In this document: one piece after another, positions 48,523 to 59,068 of the stretch
Layout: each line of letters starts with the position of its first letter
How positions within the stretch are numbered: the first letter of the stretch is position 1
NCBI GenBank assembly: GCA_933822405.4
Contig: CAKOGP040002313.1
Span: 1-64,000 of the forward strand
Length of the DNA stretch: 64,000 nt
DNA from: Cylindrotheca closterium
Taxonomy: Eukaryota; Bacillariophyta; Bacillariophyceae; Bacillariales; Bacillariaceae
Direction: 5' to 3'
Program-made: the position numbers and the translations under genes
Notes under the pieces: generated by a model
The model's database searches: none
What the model saw: the letters and a program-made list of their open reading frames with translations, nothing else
What the model was told of the DNA's origin: nothing

Positions 48523-50129
48523 CACCAGCAAAGCGGCCAAGACCGGCGGAGGACTACAGGCCGCAATACCTTGAACTCATTGAGGAAGTCAGTCAAGCTG
48601 TAACTACTCGACAAAGATTTGAGATTCTTTCACAACTTTTCGAAACAATTCGATACAATCATGAAACAAGAATACCTTGTATTGATTCCAATAGTCTATA
48701 CTATATGGTCGATAAAGGTATTATACGAGCACTTTGCTTGCAGCTTGGCTTTGTATTGCGTCGACGAGGGTCTGTGAAGGAGGAGGTGTACGACATTTGT
48801 ACAGCAATTTCAGTATTCTATAGATTCTGTCCCGGACTAGTTTCCAGCGAAGATTCGTTGCGGAGAGGAACGGATTTGTTTTTCTTGCTGCCAGAAGCAT
48901 TTCAAAAGGGAGCTGTTCTTTCAGTGATGTCCATATGGCACTCTATAGCATCGACTGAAGGGGGGACACGGACGTTACTCCAAAACCCCAATGCACTTCT
49001 TGGTGCACGTGATGTTGTGAAGAACCAATTAGGTGGCACAGATGGGGTCTTGGAGGCACTAGGATTTCTCAAGAATGTAACTTATTTTTGTGAAGAGAAT
49101 CGGAAATTGGTCATTAGTCAGAGGGGTCTGTTGTCGGCGTTGACCAGGCTGCCATTCAATGATACCAGCGAAAAAGTCAGAGACAAAGTATCCTCCGTGT
49201 ATCGGAATATGGCACTCTCCTTGCACACAAGAGTAGCTCTGGCGAAGCGACCTGATTTTTTGACAGCATTGACAGCGCTGGCGAACAGTACAAGCGCGTC
49301 CACTGTGAAAAACATGCTCAGTACAATTGTCAGTCTAGCTTCTGACCCTGATTCGTCGCTATTGATTGTTTTCCATGGAGAAGGAATCCTTGTCGAAATA
49401 TTAAGGCGATGCATTAGTAATGAAGAAGATGTTACGGTTCGGAAACGAGCTGTGCGGGCAATTCGGCTATTGGCAACGGAGACTTCGGCTCCACTAATGA
49501 TCCACGATAACACGTTGATGGATGCTCTTTCCAAAAGAGCTCTACATGACCAGAGCGCTGAAGTGCGATCTGAAGCGGCAGAGGCGTTCGCAAAGTGCGC
49601 TTCACTAGTTACTGCTCCTATGGCACAACACGAAGCAGTACTTGATGCACTCACACACCTATCTAGCAGTCCTCATGCCATTCCTTCTGATGTAATGGCA
49701 AGGGCCCTTAGAGAACAAGCCAATCATCCAGAGAACAGAAAAGCGCTGGCCAAGCGAGAAGCGCTCATGGTTGTGATGGGGCAAATCGCAATGTCAGACA
49801 AAACTTCGGTTGGTGCCAAAGAGAACATTTGCTCAGTATGGCTGCAGCTCTCCTTTGAGGATCACAGCATCCGGGAACTTATAGCGACTCCGTTGACACT
49901 GGAAGCTTTAGTGCACAATGCCACGAGCCACGGTAATAGAAACCATACCATCCGCCAGGATGCCATAAAGGCCCTACTGAATCTGGCAGCTGTTCCATCA
50001 AACCGGGAAAGGATGGTGAAGCATGCTAGTCTGATGAGAACACTGTTGCATTATGCTTCCACAACACGACAAGAAGATTTGAAAACAGAAGTGAAGGCTG
50101 CAATTATGCACCTAGCACAAGAATTATAG
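48462..50129 (+). CDS. armadillo/HEAT-like repeat protein
   Basis: A 555-residue single exon. After a short polar N-terminus (FQSPSPAKRPRPAEDYRPQY, a possible nuclear signal) the whole chain is helical repeats. ARM-like features recur: GVLEALGFLKNVTYFCEENR, AVRAIRLLATETSAP, VRSEAAEAFAKCAS, AIKALLNLAAVPSNRERMVK. Each has the H3-helix pattern A-x-x-x-L-x-x-L-A followed by N or S. At least nine repeats fit from about residue 60 to the end. Such proteins are scaffolds; no catalytic motif is present. The start at 48462 or Met at about 48501 are both possible. It lies head-to-head with a doubtful small frame on the minus strand. Confidence 0.75.
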   Translation: MKDSQKLDETSTTMMQFQSPSPAKRPRPAEDYRPQYLELIEEVSQAVTTRQRFEILSQLFETIRYNHETRIPCIDSNSLYYMVDKGIIRALCLQLGFVLRRRGSVKEEVYDICTAISVFYRFCPGLVSSEDSLRRGTDLFFLLPEAFQKGAVLSVMSIWHSIASTEGGTRTLLQNPNALLGARDVVKNQLGGTDGVLEALGFLKNVTYFCEENRKLVISQRGLLSALTRLPFNDTSEKVRDKVSSVYRNMALSLHTRVALAKRPDFLTALTALANSTSASTVKNMLSTIVSLASDPDSSLLIVFHGEGILVEILRRCISNEEDVTVRKRAVRAIRLLATETSAPLMIHDNTLMDALSKRALHDQSAEVRSEAAEAFAKCASLVTAPMAQHEAVLDALTHLSSSPHAIPSDVMARALREQANHPENRKALAKREALMVVMGQIAMSDKTSVGAKENICSVWLQLSFEDHSIRELIATPLTLEALVHNATSHGNRNHTIRQDAIKALLNLAAVPSNRERMVKHASLMRTLLHYASTTRQEDLKTEVKAAIMHLAQEL

Positions 50130-50303
50130 CGGTGATGATTCCGACTGCGAAAGGGAGCTATTCACATAGACGAAACACCACTGATACTTAGAGAATCCCG
50201 GTCATCTGAAGCATGTGTCGCGTATCCGTCCTTTCTTTATACGTCTCAAACGCTATCGAATTTCCATTGGTTTGTAGCGATTTCCATGGGGCTCTAACAC
50301 AGC

Positions 50304-51064
50304 CTATTCGCAGTCGGGAAAGAATGCGCTCTTGAAGGCTTTTCTCTTGAAGCATGTAGCCAAGCATTGGTCCTTATTTTGCTCCATATCGGTTGTCATT
50401 GAAATCGCATCATCTCCATCCTGCAATGACAAGAGAAAGGGGCAAATCAAAATGAGAAAGATCGATAAAAAAGCCACAGCTCCAACGTAGCCATTAAATG
50501 TCTCGCAGTGGACTGATCAGTAAAGTATAGGATCAAAACATACCATGTCACACTTCTTCATCATTTTGTCGACCGAACCAAGGATTTGAAGGAGACCTAT
50601 AAACAAATGTTCGGTCATTAGAACGAAAGAGTTTTCCATCATGGAATCAGAAGCCCTGCGTTGTCTCACTTACCTCGAGAATACCATGGGAGACTGTAAA
50701 TAGTTGACAAGGATCACGAGGGGGGCGGGTAAGCTTGACATTTCGAAAACCAATTCCGCGAGTTTTTTAATGACACAAACCTGTTGATAGCGGTTTCCAA
50801 TTCAGCCCGTTCCAATTTTCCGTTTTGGTTGGTGTCCAAATATTTCCCAGCACAGCGGATCACATAGGCTCTAGAAGGACAATTGGGATCTTCCTCGGTG
50901 GCTTCTGTGGCTACGGCTTCCTCTGTCACCTCATCAGTTGCGGCGTCTGGATTGGCACACAGTCCTTCCTCGTTCACATTGGCACAATCGCCTTCTGCAT
51001 GACAGGAAACTGCGATTAGAAGCAATAGCGCAATGAGGGAAAGAAATCGATTAAGGCGAAGCAT
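50304..51064 (-). CDS. secreted EF-hand protein, four exons with a 20-nt microexon
   Basis: Exons 51064-50781, 50693-50674, 50596-50544 and 50420-50304 join to 157 residues; introns are 87, 77 and 123 nt with GT..AG ends. The signal peptide is LNRFLSLIALLLLIAVSCHA. A Glu/Ala-rich acidic stretch (TDEVTEEAVATEATEEDP) follows. The first EF-hand loop is DTNQNGKLERAE and the second DMDGDDAISMTT, formed only after exons 3 and 4 are joined; calcium ligands are in place in both. Between them the microexon encodes SLPWYSR. Six Cys (in CANV, LCAN, NCPS, IRCA, KKCD, QCLATCF and PDCE) suggest disulphides. It is probably an ER-lumen or extracellular calcium-binding protein. Stop is TAG 50306-50304. I know no named orthologue. 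Confidence 0.8.
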
Positions 51065-51245
51065 CTTTGTTCTGAAGTTGTCGATAAAGTGTCCTATTAC
51101 GCATCAACATTTTGAAATTGGTTCAACACGTGGCAGTGCAGTGGATGCCCCAGTCGGACAGTCCATATCTTTGTCCGACAACAGGCAAATTGAACAGACC
51201 AACCACAAAACCTACGAATGCTTGATTGCACAATGAGCTGCCAAA

Positions 51246-52928
51246 TTATTTTGATTTTATCTCGAGTTCCAAAACTACCGGACCGTGATCACTACCAAGG
51301 TAATCATAGAGCATGTAGGAATCTCGTACGACAACCTCCGAGCCTTCTTCAAATAGTTCTGGAGAACAAATGAAATAGTCGAGACGCAGACCCTTGTTGA
51401 CAGGACGTGCCCCCGATCTTTGACTCCAGTACGAATAGTGTCCCTTTGCCTCCGGATGAAGCTTACGAAAAGCATCGATAAAGCCATCGTCGAGCTGTTG
51501 TGTGAAGGACTCTCGCTCTTGAGGAGTAACTCCAGCTTGCTTGACATGGTGTTTGGCACCATCGTTCCAAACGTCGTAAGCTTTGTGCGCAATGTTCAAA
51601 TCACCAAGCCAGATTACTGGCTTCTTGCGATCTTGTTGCTTTTTCTTTTGAAATTCCAAAAAGAACCTGTCCCACTCCTTGGTGCGATAGTCCAGTCGCT
51701 GCAAAGTTTGTCCCGAGTTGGGGACGTAGACGTTGGTCACTGTCGCCCACGGATACTCCATGATGATAGTACGACCCTCGTTATCAACTGACTTCCCCAG
51801 GTCATATGTTACACTCGTCGGCATTAAGGTTTCGGAGCTTACTGGAAGACTAGAAGAGGATTCATCTCCTACTTTCTCCTGTGCATCCTCAGATTTGGCA
51901 GAGAAGAAGCTTCCAATGCTAGGCTGTTTGGCCTTTTTCTTGCCCCCTCTTTCCTTGATAAAGACTGCTGTACCCGAATATCCCTTCTTTACAGTAGAGC
52001 AGCTCCAATAATCCTTGTATCCTTGTTCCTCCAAAAGTCCTCGAAAGTTCATCTTTGGATCATCAACGTGAGACTCTTGCAGCTTGGTTTCTTGTAGACA
52101 AAGAAGGTCAATGTCATGATCCTTCACCAGCTTTTGCAGTGCATCTGGTTGCTTCTTGACAAAGGCCCGGATTCCAGCCACGTTCCATGAAGCCATTTTG
52201 AATGCTGTTTGTTGATATGATATTACATCAAGAAGAACAGTCCAGAAACAGTCTGAGATTCACTTTCAAAAACAGATATTCCACGTCGTTGTCAACCGAT
52301 ACTTACTGTAGGATCCATTTTCTTTTGCCTTCTCCTCGCTCCAAAGCTTTGGGATGACATCAACCTCAGTTATTCGTTGTTCAGGCTGCTTTGTCGTCTT
52401 CTTTGCACTCGCCGAATCTTCTTCCGTTTTAGCTTTTGTTTTGCGAGCTCGCTTCTTGGGTTTTTCTTCTACAACTAATTCTTCTACTACTACTTCTTCT
52501 GCTACTACTTCTTCTGGCCCTTTCGTTTCATCATCGGTTGGGGCTTTTCTTGGACTACGTCGAGGCATGGCGGCTGTTTCCGGTTCGGAGAGTAGACGAT
52601 CAATCAATTCTGCTTTTCTACCACCAACTTTGAGACCGCGTTCCTTCAGTCTGTCCTTGAGATCAACTACTCGAAGTTCTTCTAGTTCTTGTCGTCGTGA
52701 TTCCAAAAAGAGACGGCTGGTCGAAGAATGGAATGGTCGGAGTGGGCTTGTGGTGCTGGGAGCAATGCGATTTGGCTGTATAGGATTATGAAAGGCGTGG
52801 GTCGATCCAAGGATGGAAGATAGCAATGGAATCCAACAGCAACAGTAACACACACTCCGATGGCTGAGAAGAGACCGCTGTTTCAATTGGTTCCCAGAGA
52901 GGTTTTTAAGGGATGCAAGAAGTCCCAT
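51246..52928 (-). CDS. SAP-domain AP endonuclease (APE1/ExoIII family), plastid-type leader, PIP box
   Basis: Exons 52928-52307 and 52204-51246 (intron 102 nt) give 526 residues. It should cut DNA 5' to abasic sites in base excision repair. The leader has a signal peptide (SVCYCCCWIPLLSSILG) then STHA before FHNPIQPNR, the diatom plastid bipartite pattern. A SAP DNA-binding motif lies near residues 82-112 (ELRVVDLKDRLKERGLKVGG). A Lys/Glu linker follows. The endonuclease domain (about 211-526) has LCLQETK (metal Glu), NVYVPNSG, WLGDLNIAH (Asp/Asn), LRLDYFIC and GSDHGPV (catalytic His). An insertion at about 285-345 contains QPSIGSFF, a perfect PCNA-interacting (PIP) box. SAP plus ExoIII is the architecture of Arabidopsis ARP. 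First in-frame ATG is 52928. Confidence 0.9.
51903..51926 (-). other. PIP-box coding segment in the AP endonuclease insertion
   Basis: The eight codons encode QPSIGSFF, fitting Q-x-x-[ILM]-x-x-[FY]-[FY], with a flanking basic residue (KAK) on the N-side. Human APE1 has no such insertion. Confidence 0.75.
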
Positions 52929-53199
52929 GAACAACAACAAGGTTGCGTTGTGGTTTTCACAATTCCATGCCAATAAAGGTGAAAACGGGTGGAAGGACAG
53001 ACGAGAAAAGATCTGAATCAATCATTGTGCTCAATTCCTCATTCCTGAATCCAAATCCTTTCACACTTGCACTTGAATGACGACTTGCCGATGGGATATA
53101 TAGCTTTTTAAAAGAGTCATTGTAGATTAGATTCTTCCCCAATCCAATGCAAAATGCATTGTATTTATGTTACTGTTAGTCCTATTATTCTTTCTTGAA

Positions 53200-54336
53200 T
53201 TACTCCCCCCAATTTTTTGGATCAATGTACATGAACTTGGAGGCAATTTCACTGTCCCTCAACTCGTTAATGGCTTGGATATCCTCAGAACTAATTTCTA
53301 ATTCATAGACTTGTAGATTTTCTTTCATATGCTTGGGATTTCCAGTTCCAGGAATCACTGCAGTTCCACGTTGAATCGACCATCGCAGCATGAGCTTAGA
53401 GACAGAAACTTCATACTTTTCGGCCAATAATTGAAGCGTTTCCACAGTGGAAGCCTGTGCTTTTTGGAGGGATCCACCAAGACTGTAGTATCCAGTAATA
53501 GAAATGTTGTTTTCGACGCAATAGTCAAAGATGGTTTGTTGCTCGCCAGGGACAAAGGCATTCCATTGGAATTGGTTGTTGGCAATGGGCTCCAGGTTCA
53601 AATCTTGAAGTTCCTTCATTTGCTCGGGCAAAAAGTTGGAGACTCCAATGTTGCGCATGATACCCTTCTCCTTGAGCTCAGATAAAGCCTTCCAGGTGTC
53701 TTGGCGACATTGCTTGTTGGAGATTCCCGCTTTTTTACATTCGCTTCGAGCAAGTGGCAAATCTGGAGCATGCATCAATACCATATCAATGTATTCAAGT
53801 CCTGTTTCGTCCAACCACTTTGGCACAGTCTCCAAGGTAGAGTTATATCCATAAAAATTGGGGAAGATCTTGGTAGTGAAAAATATTTCTTCACGCGGAA
53901 CCCCACGTTCGATGGCATCCTTGATTCCCAAGCCAATCGCCTTGTGGTTGAGGTAAACGTGTGCACCATCAATGTGACGTCCACCGAGCAGCAGGTACCA
54001 CAAGACGGACCGACGGACCAAAACGTCGTCGTAAGCTGTCCCACGGCAGCACATTCCAATTCCGCTAGAGGGCATCTTGTCGCCGCTTGGCAAGATCTGA
54101 AACATTTCGTTAGCTGGTCTTGGTTCGGGCATCATGTCGTCAGGAACGGGAGGGGTTCCCTTCATCTTTCCATGTCCAAAGAGCACAGGGGGCAATTTCT
54201 TTTCGAAGGCTGGGCCCATGATAGCAAAGAAAATGCCAGGCGCCATTGGCACGGTCGCAAACCATCCCAAGAAGATGGCAACCAAGAGAACCAGAACAGG
54301 GACAATGCGTCCGAAAACAATGCTTGCGATTCCCAT
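53200..54336 (-). CDS. membrane-anchored aldo/keto reductase
   Basis: The first ATG (54336) gives 378 residues. One N-terminal helix (RIVPVLVLLVAIFLGWFATV) anchors the protein. The aldo/keto reductase barrel follows, with an NADPH-dependent catalytic tetrad visible in order: Asp in RHIDGAHVY, Tyr in the same AHVYLNHKAIG block, Lys in FFTTKIF, His in MVLMHAPD. Further conserved parts are IMRNIGVSNF, NNQFQWNAFVP and a late SIQRGTAVIPGTGNPKHMKENL for cofactor binding. It is likely to reduce aldehydes at an internal membrane. A Cys pair (GMCCRGTAYDD) replaces the usual substrate entry. The frame extends 43 codons upstream without an ATG. The substrate cannot be predicted. Confidence 0.88.
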   Translation of the reverse strand: MGIASIVFGRIVPVLVLLVAIFLGWFATVPMAPGIFFAIMGPAFEKKLPPVLFGHGKMKGTPPVPDDMMPEPRPANEMFQILPSGDKMPSSGIGMCCRGTAYDDVLVRRSVLWYLLLGGRHIDGAHVYLNHKAIGLGIKDAIERGVPREEIFFTTKIFPNFYGYNSTLETVPKWLDETGLEYIDMVLMHAPDLPLARSECKKAGISNKQCRQDTWKALSELKEKGIMRNIGVSNFLPEQMKELQDLNLEPIANNQFQWNAFVPGEQQTIFDYCVENNISITGYYSLGGSLQKAQASTVETLQLLAEKYEVSVSKLMLRWSIQRGTAVIPGTGNPKHMKENLQVYELEISSEDIQAINELRDSEIASKFMYIDPKNWGE

Positions 54337-54653
54337 ACTATGTAATGATGGCAAAATAGAGTAGAAGTTGAGTTGTATTTGTCGAGATTGAAGAGTGATT
54401 GCTCGAGACGAAGTTTGGAATAAGTTCCCGTTGTGTTCCAAGCGGTTCCAATCTAATCTTGACACGATGTACTGCGTTGACCTATCCGACTAAGCTGGTT
54501 TGTTTCTTTCGCTAGCATATCCGCAGTCAAAATCAGAAAAGAAGAAAGGACCGCCCAGGTTTGAAAGGACTTCGGTTGTCCCACACAACTTTCAACTTTG
54601 GTCTTCCGGAATGAAGTATTGTTGTCATGAGACAAATACCAAGCACAGCATTC
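54337..54653. other. 317-bp 5' flank of the aldo/keto reductase
   Basis: This should hold the reductase promoter (minus). TTGAGTTGTATTTGTCGAGA near 54368 and T/C-rich tracts are the only features noted. Confidence 0.4.
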
Positions 54654-55075
54654 AACAAACTACCTATATACAATCGATCATCATGAGAGCATAACTGATG
54701 AGAGGGATTTGCTAGAGGCACGAAGCAATCATATCAAAAAGGACCAGCTCAGACATCTCGCAAGGACGACCATTTCGTTTCCCAATCAAATATAACTCAA
54801 ACCACCAGGTATTGGAGGCAAATCCCACGGCATTGAAGTGAAGATTGCCCTTTCGTTGTTTCATCGGCAGAAACGAGCCAACAAGGGTACAAAAGTGGAA
54901 TTGAATTCCGATCTGGGGATTGTACAAGAAATTCCTACCCCACGCAAACTTATCGAGCTGCTGGTGACGGAATTCTTGGAAGAAGCTTGTCGTCAAGACA
55001 GGAAGACATCCTTCTCCGCACTGTCGTTAGCATCCTCGTCGGTTGATACAGCAGAAAAGTTGTTGGACATTATTC
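54654..55075 (+). pseudogene. truncated copy of the C2H2-ankyrin gene's first exon
   Basis: This is near-identical over blocks to 57050-57640. It begins ACAATCGATCATCATGAGAG and reads ATTTGCTAGAGGCAC, AAGGACCAGCTCAGA and TCGCAAGGACGACCATTTCG. Three deletions are visible against the parent: about 50 bp after GCTAGAGGCAC, about 80-90 bp after CGTCAAGACAG, and a further large one before TCCTCGTCGG. The longest surviving plus frame is 54838-55206 (SDLGIVQEIPTPRKLIELL) and lacks the zinc finger and ankyrin repeats. The copy ends within the 3' part of the minus-strand GT17 gene region. Confidence 0.8.
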
Positions 55076-55103
55076 ATCCGTGGTATCAAACTAGAAAAAA
55101 CTC

Positions 55104-56756
55104 TTATTTCTTGGCTTGCTCTTGCACAGAAAACCCACACATATTCTGCACCATTTGCGCTTCTTCGTCTGCCAAGTTTGGATGGTACAGGTATGGATAC
55201 CGATAGGGCTTTAATGATGTCAGAGCCCATGGTAGTGATTGTACCACAAAATCTTGAGTACGCTTGTCCACAGCCGCATGAACGTGAATAGTCGGAAACC
55301 TGGATGAGTATTTGTTCTGCTTTGCTTGGTCGCAAAAATTTAGCAAAAAGCCGTTCAGATCGACGTCATAGTTGAGTTGGCCATCTCTGGCTCGCTTCCA
55401 GAATTCAACAGACTTGCCGGCAAATCGTGAATCCACTGTGGTGAAGCCTTTAATGAACTCCAAAATAGCATGGCCTGGACTTGAAAAATGATTGGCTGCT
55501 CCTAGCCCCAAATGAGTGCTCCCCTGATTCGATTTGCCACGAATTGTACTCCCTTCTGCTTCTACATCCTTCCAACGCCAGAGAGTGGGACCTAGGCGCC
55601 ACAAATAGTCACGTAATTCACCGTACTGCAAGTCTTCACCACCTATGGGCAATCCTTTCATATCATATGTGTGGAACATCCAGGCGGAGTTGCGTTTCCA
55701 AGTGGGCGCGGGTGCATAAATAGGATACTTGATAGTTGTCAGAAGTTCGCACTGCTGAAAATGAGCTAATGCCTTTCGAGACATGATTTCGTCACCATCA
55801 TTTTGAAGGATGTAAAAGTTGTCTTTTGCCTCATCGGCCATATCGGCAAAAGTGGTGTTTTTCAAATGCTGAATTGGGATCTCTCGCATGATTCCTTCAA
55901 GGCTCCAATCAAATTTCTGGGGTGCTCTGTTTTTAGGAATCAAGTTGTTTGGCACAGTGTATGGAATATAGGTGATCTTGTCCATGAATCGCTCAAATCG
56001 TTTGGTACGAAGCAAGGACTCGAGCCAAAACCCTTTGTGAAACCCTCGATGAGCCTTGTCTTGTTCAAATATTACAAAATGGTCCACCAAATCATAGTAT
56101 TCCAGTAAACGGACCTCCAGGATGTCCGGGTCGAACCCAAAGCCAATGATATCGATAATGCGCTTAGGTGCATTCTTGTCTTTGGCACCGGACAAAACTG
56201 AAGCATACTTTGTATCTTTGCAGTTTAATTTACCTCTAGGAGGAAATCCACCAACGGGAGGCATTTGATTCGAGGCATGTAACATGTGCTTCAACAATAT
56301 GTCTGACAAGAATGTATCTGCCAAACCCAAGAGAACTTCATTCAAATTTTCAAAGTCTGACATTTGCTGCGCTAGTTCCGTAAATGCTTGAACGGATGCT
56401 TCTTTGTAGTACCAATAAGCATATTCATCATGCCCATTCGAGCCCCTATTTTTGTTGGCGGTGCTGGTGGCGGAGGCGCCCGTGTGGATTGCGTTATTTG
56501 TGGATGAGACTAGAGGGCCATCCAAGGTTAATCGTAAGATGTACAACACAGCAAATATCCCCAGGCTTGCAAGCCCTGCAAAGCCTCTACCTGTAGGCAT
56601 CATTGTTTTCGCTTTGTTTTTTGTTGGAAGGGACATTAATCCAAGGCAAGACGGTGCAAAGATTTTGCCACTTCGACAAAACAGCAAAGAAGCAGGGATA
56701 TGCCGCAGAAAGGTATTACGCGCCCATTGCACTATTCGATTCTGTCTTTGATTCAT
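55104..56756 (-). CDS. GT17 N-acetylglucosaminyltransferase-like glycosyltransferase
   Basis: A 550-residue single exon. Family GT17 includes the beta-1,4-mannosyl-glycoprotein GlcNAc transferase (MGAT3) that adds bisecting GlcNAc to N-glycans in the Golgi. A type II anchor lies near residues 58-75 (GLASLGIFAVLYILRL), after a basic cytosolic part; Met41 is an alternative start that would shorten this to the usual length. The catalytic part has RIIDIIGFGFDPDILEVRLL, YYDLVDHFVIFEQDKAHRG (the family's VD.FVI.E motif) and NDGDEIMSRKAL (the DEI.S block that coordinates the donor). A tail of about 60 residues with two Cys follows. The gene lies between the C2H2-ankyrin gene and its truncated copy, on the opposite strand. 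The acceptor is inferred from family. Confidence 0.85.
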   Translation of the reverse strand: MNQRQNRIVQWARNTFLRHIPASLLFCRSGKIFAPSCLGLMSLPTKNKAKTMMPTGRGFAGLASLGIFAVLYILRLTLDGPLVSSTNNAIHTGASATSTANKNRGSNGHDEYAYWYYKEASVQAFTELAQQMSDFENLNEVLLGLADTFLSDILLKHMLHASNQMPPVGGFPPRGKLNCKDTKYASVLSGAKDKNAPKRIIDIIGFGFDPDILEVRLLEYYDLVDHFVIFEQDKAHRGFHKGFWLESLLRTKRFERFMDKITYIPYTVPNNLIPKNRAPQKFDWSLEGIMREIPIQHLKNTTFADMADEAKDNFYILQNDGDEIMSRKALAHFQQCELLTTIKYPIYAPAPTWKRNSAWMFHTYDMKGLPIGGEDLQYGELRDYLWRLGPTLWRWKDVEAEGSTIRGKSNQGSTHLGLGAANHFSSPGHAILEFIKGFTTVDSRFAGKSVEFWKRARDGQLNYDVDLNGFLLNFCDQAKQNKYSSRFPTIHVHAAVDKRTQDFVVQSLPWALTSLKPYRYPYLYHPNLADEEAQMVQNMCGFSVQEQAKK

Positions 56757-57068
56757 TCTTCCTCAACATGCATTGGGAAAACCAATTTGGTGAGGTCGAT
56801 GAATAAGACGTCTGGTCTGCACCCCTAATAGGAACAGAGAAAGGTTCATCCCGCGGCAATCATATCCACAATCAACGAACTCTATGGTAGAGCGCCCATA
56901 TTTAACCGGAATTTGAAGAAAGGACTTTGTTTGTCCCGCAATCAAATCCGCAAACACAACATTGGTCTTCCCAGAAAGGATTATGGGATTTGTACTAACA
57001 ACGCTCACCACCCACAACACGCGACAAATACCCATCAAACTAGCTACACAATCGATCATCATGAGAGC

Positions 57069-58995
57069 ATGACCGATGAGAGATATTTGCTAGAGGCACT
57101 CGGTAGATATGTCAACGAAGCAATCATTCAAGTTTGTGGGGGAGGGATTCAAGACCAAATCGAAAAGGACCAGCTCAGAGATCTCGCAAGGACGACCATT
57201 TCGTTTCCCAATCAAACAAAACTCCCACCAGGTATCGGAGGTAAACCCCACGACATTGAAGTGAAGACTGCCCTTTCGTTGTTTCATCGGTGGAAACGAG
57301 CCAACAAGGATACAAAAGTGGAAGTGATTTCCGATCTGGGGATTGTACGAGAAGTTCCTACCCCACGCATACTTGCTGAGCTGTTGGTGACGGAATTCTT
57401 GGAAGCAGCTTGTCGTCAAGACAGCGTAGTACACGACCTTCGTGTCCAACCCTCGGGCGTCATATGTATCATTACATACGCTCGATCAGAGCTCCTTCGA
57501 CAGGCAGGAAGACTGCCTTGTCCGCACTGTTGTCAGTGGTGCAAAGGCACGAAGGGTTTGTGGTGGCATCAACAGCAAAAGCACAAGATTGAGTATTCTG
57601 AAGCAACAACTGTAGCCTCCTCGTCCGTCAATGAACTTGCCATTGTCGTGTATTCACCCAATACGGTACTTCGATCGAACAATACCAGTACTACTAATGG
57701 CAGCACAGAACCACTACCGGTACACGGACGACAGCAGCAACGACAACATCATATGACAACCGACGATCCGATCGAGTTTGCCAAGAATGGAGATTTGGAC
57801 GGATTGAAGAATGCAGTCATGGTACGTACAATCTACTGTAGGACGAGTCATGATGAGCAAAATGCTTTGGCTGTATATCCTTTCTTATCCAATACCATTG
57901 TATAAATTTATAAAAAAAATGAAGTACAAGGGATACCAGCCATTGAATGATTGGGATCGACGAGGGGCAAATCCCTTGCACTGGGCTGCCGGATCAGGTC
58001 ACTTGGATATTGTCAAGTATCTAGTAGAAGACTGTCACATTGATCCCAACCAGGGTCAAAGGGGGAAACGATCCTTTTCGGGACGGACTGCTCTTCATTG
58101 GGCAGCGCGAAATGGGCACTTGGAGACCGTGGAATATCTCGTAGGCAACACGCTACATCCTGTCAATTTGGAAACTGCTACCATCGACGGCACGACCGCA
58201 TTTTGTTGGGCGGCGTGGCAAGGACATTTACATGTCATGGAGTGAGTATTATTCGCGTTGTGTATCCATTTTTTTACAGAACTTGTTTAACAACTAACCA
58301 TCTTGTTCCAATATTCAACCATTTCTATTCGTGACAGCTTACTGTATTCCAAAGGTTGTAATATCCACACCACCAACTCGTTTGGATGCAATCCCGTACT
58401 GTGGTGCGCTCAAGGCAAAGGGGAAGAAAGCACCATTTTAGAATGGCTAGCGGAAAAGCAGAGTCGCATGGATGTGACCAATCACAATGGACATGGCGTC
58501 CTGCACAAGGCAGCACAACGGGGCTGGAAGGTCGGATGTCATTGGTTTGTAAACAAGATTTTGCAAGGAAATAATCGAACAGGAAGTTCCATGACGGCCA
58601 ATGAAATTGCCAACGCTCTTCGACTGGTGGGACCAGATACTGAAGGTACGTCCCTTATTGATTACGTTTCAAAGGTTGGCATTCGCAACGACACGAATAA
58701 TCTTACCACGTTGTAAAAACATCAAATAGGATACTGTCCGTCAGACCTGGCAGGTATGGAAGGAAACGAAGAGCTGGCAAAATTCTTGGTTGGTGTCGAA
58801 TTGGACGTGATTGAACGAGTCGCAACCAGCAACACTGGACCTCTGTCATTGCCAGAATGGCTCGGCGATAGTCGTGGTACTCAAGCCTACTGTGCAAACG
58901 AGCAGTTTGTTTGGGAACCTCAAGGTGGAATCCGAAGAATGAAAGGGAAGCTGTCCACAATAACAATAAAATCAATAGAAGCAATCAAAGAATAA
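57069..58995 (+). CDS. C2H2 zinc-finger plus ankyrin-repeat protein
   Basis: Exons 57069-57821, 57925-58241, 58338-58645 and 58730-58995 give 547 residues. A neighbouring acceptor at 57930 is also in frame. The N-terminal 145 residues (YLLEALGRYVNEAIIQVCGG, SDLGIVREVPTPRILAELL) match no domain I recognise and also appear in the truncated copy near 54.7 kb. A single C2H2 finger of form C-x2-C-x12-H-x4-H spans residues 151-172. A polar Asn/Ser/Thr/Gln linker leads to ankyrin repeats: GANPLHWAAGSGHLDIVKYL, RTALHWAARNGHLETVEYL, TTAFCWAAWQGHLHVME and weaker ones after. The DPIEFAKNGDLDGLKNAVM segment opens the array. Introns are 96-103 nt. Likely a protein-interaction adaptor, perhaps nuclear; function is not predictable. 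Confidence 0.82.
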
Positions 58996-59068
58996 TAGAA
59001 AAAAATCGAATACATCATTATACAATTGTGACACCATCCATGCCATTTATTTATCCATCCATTTATCG

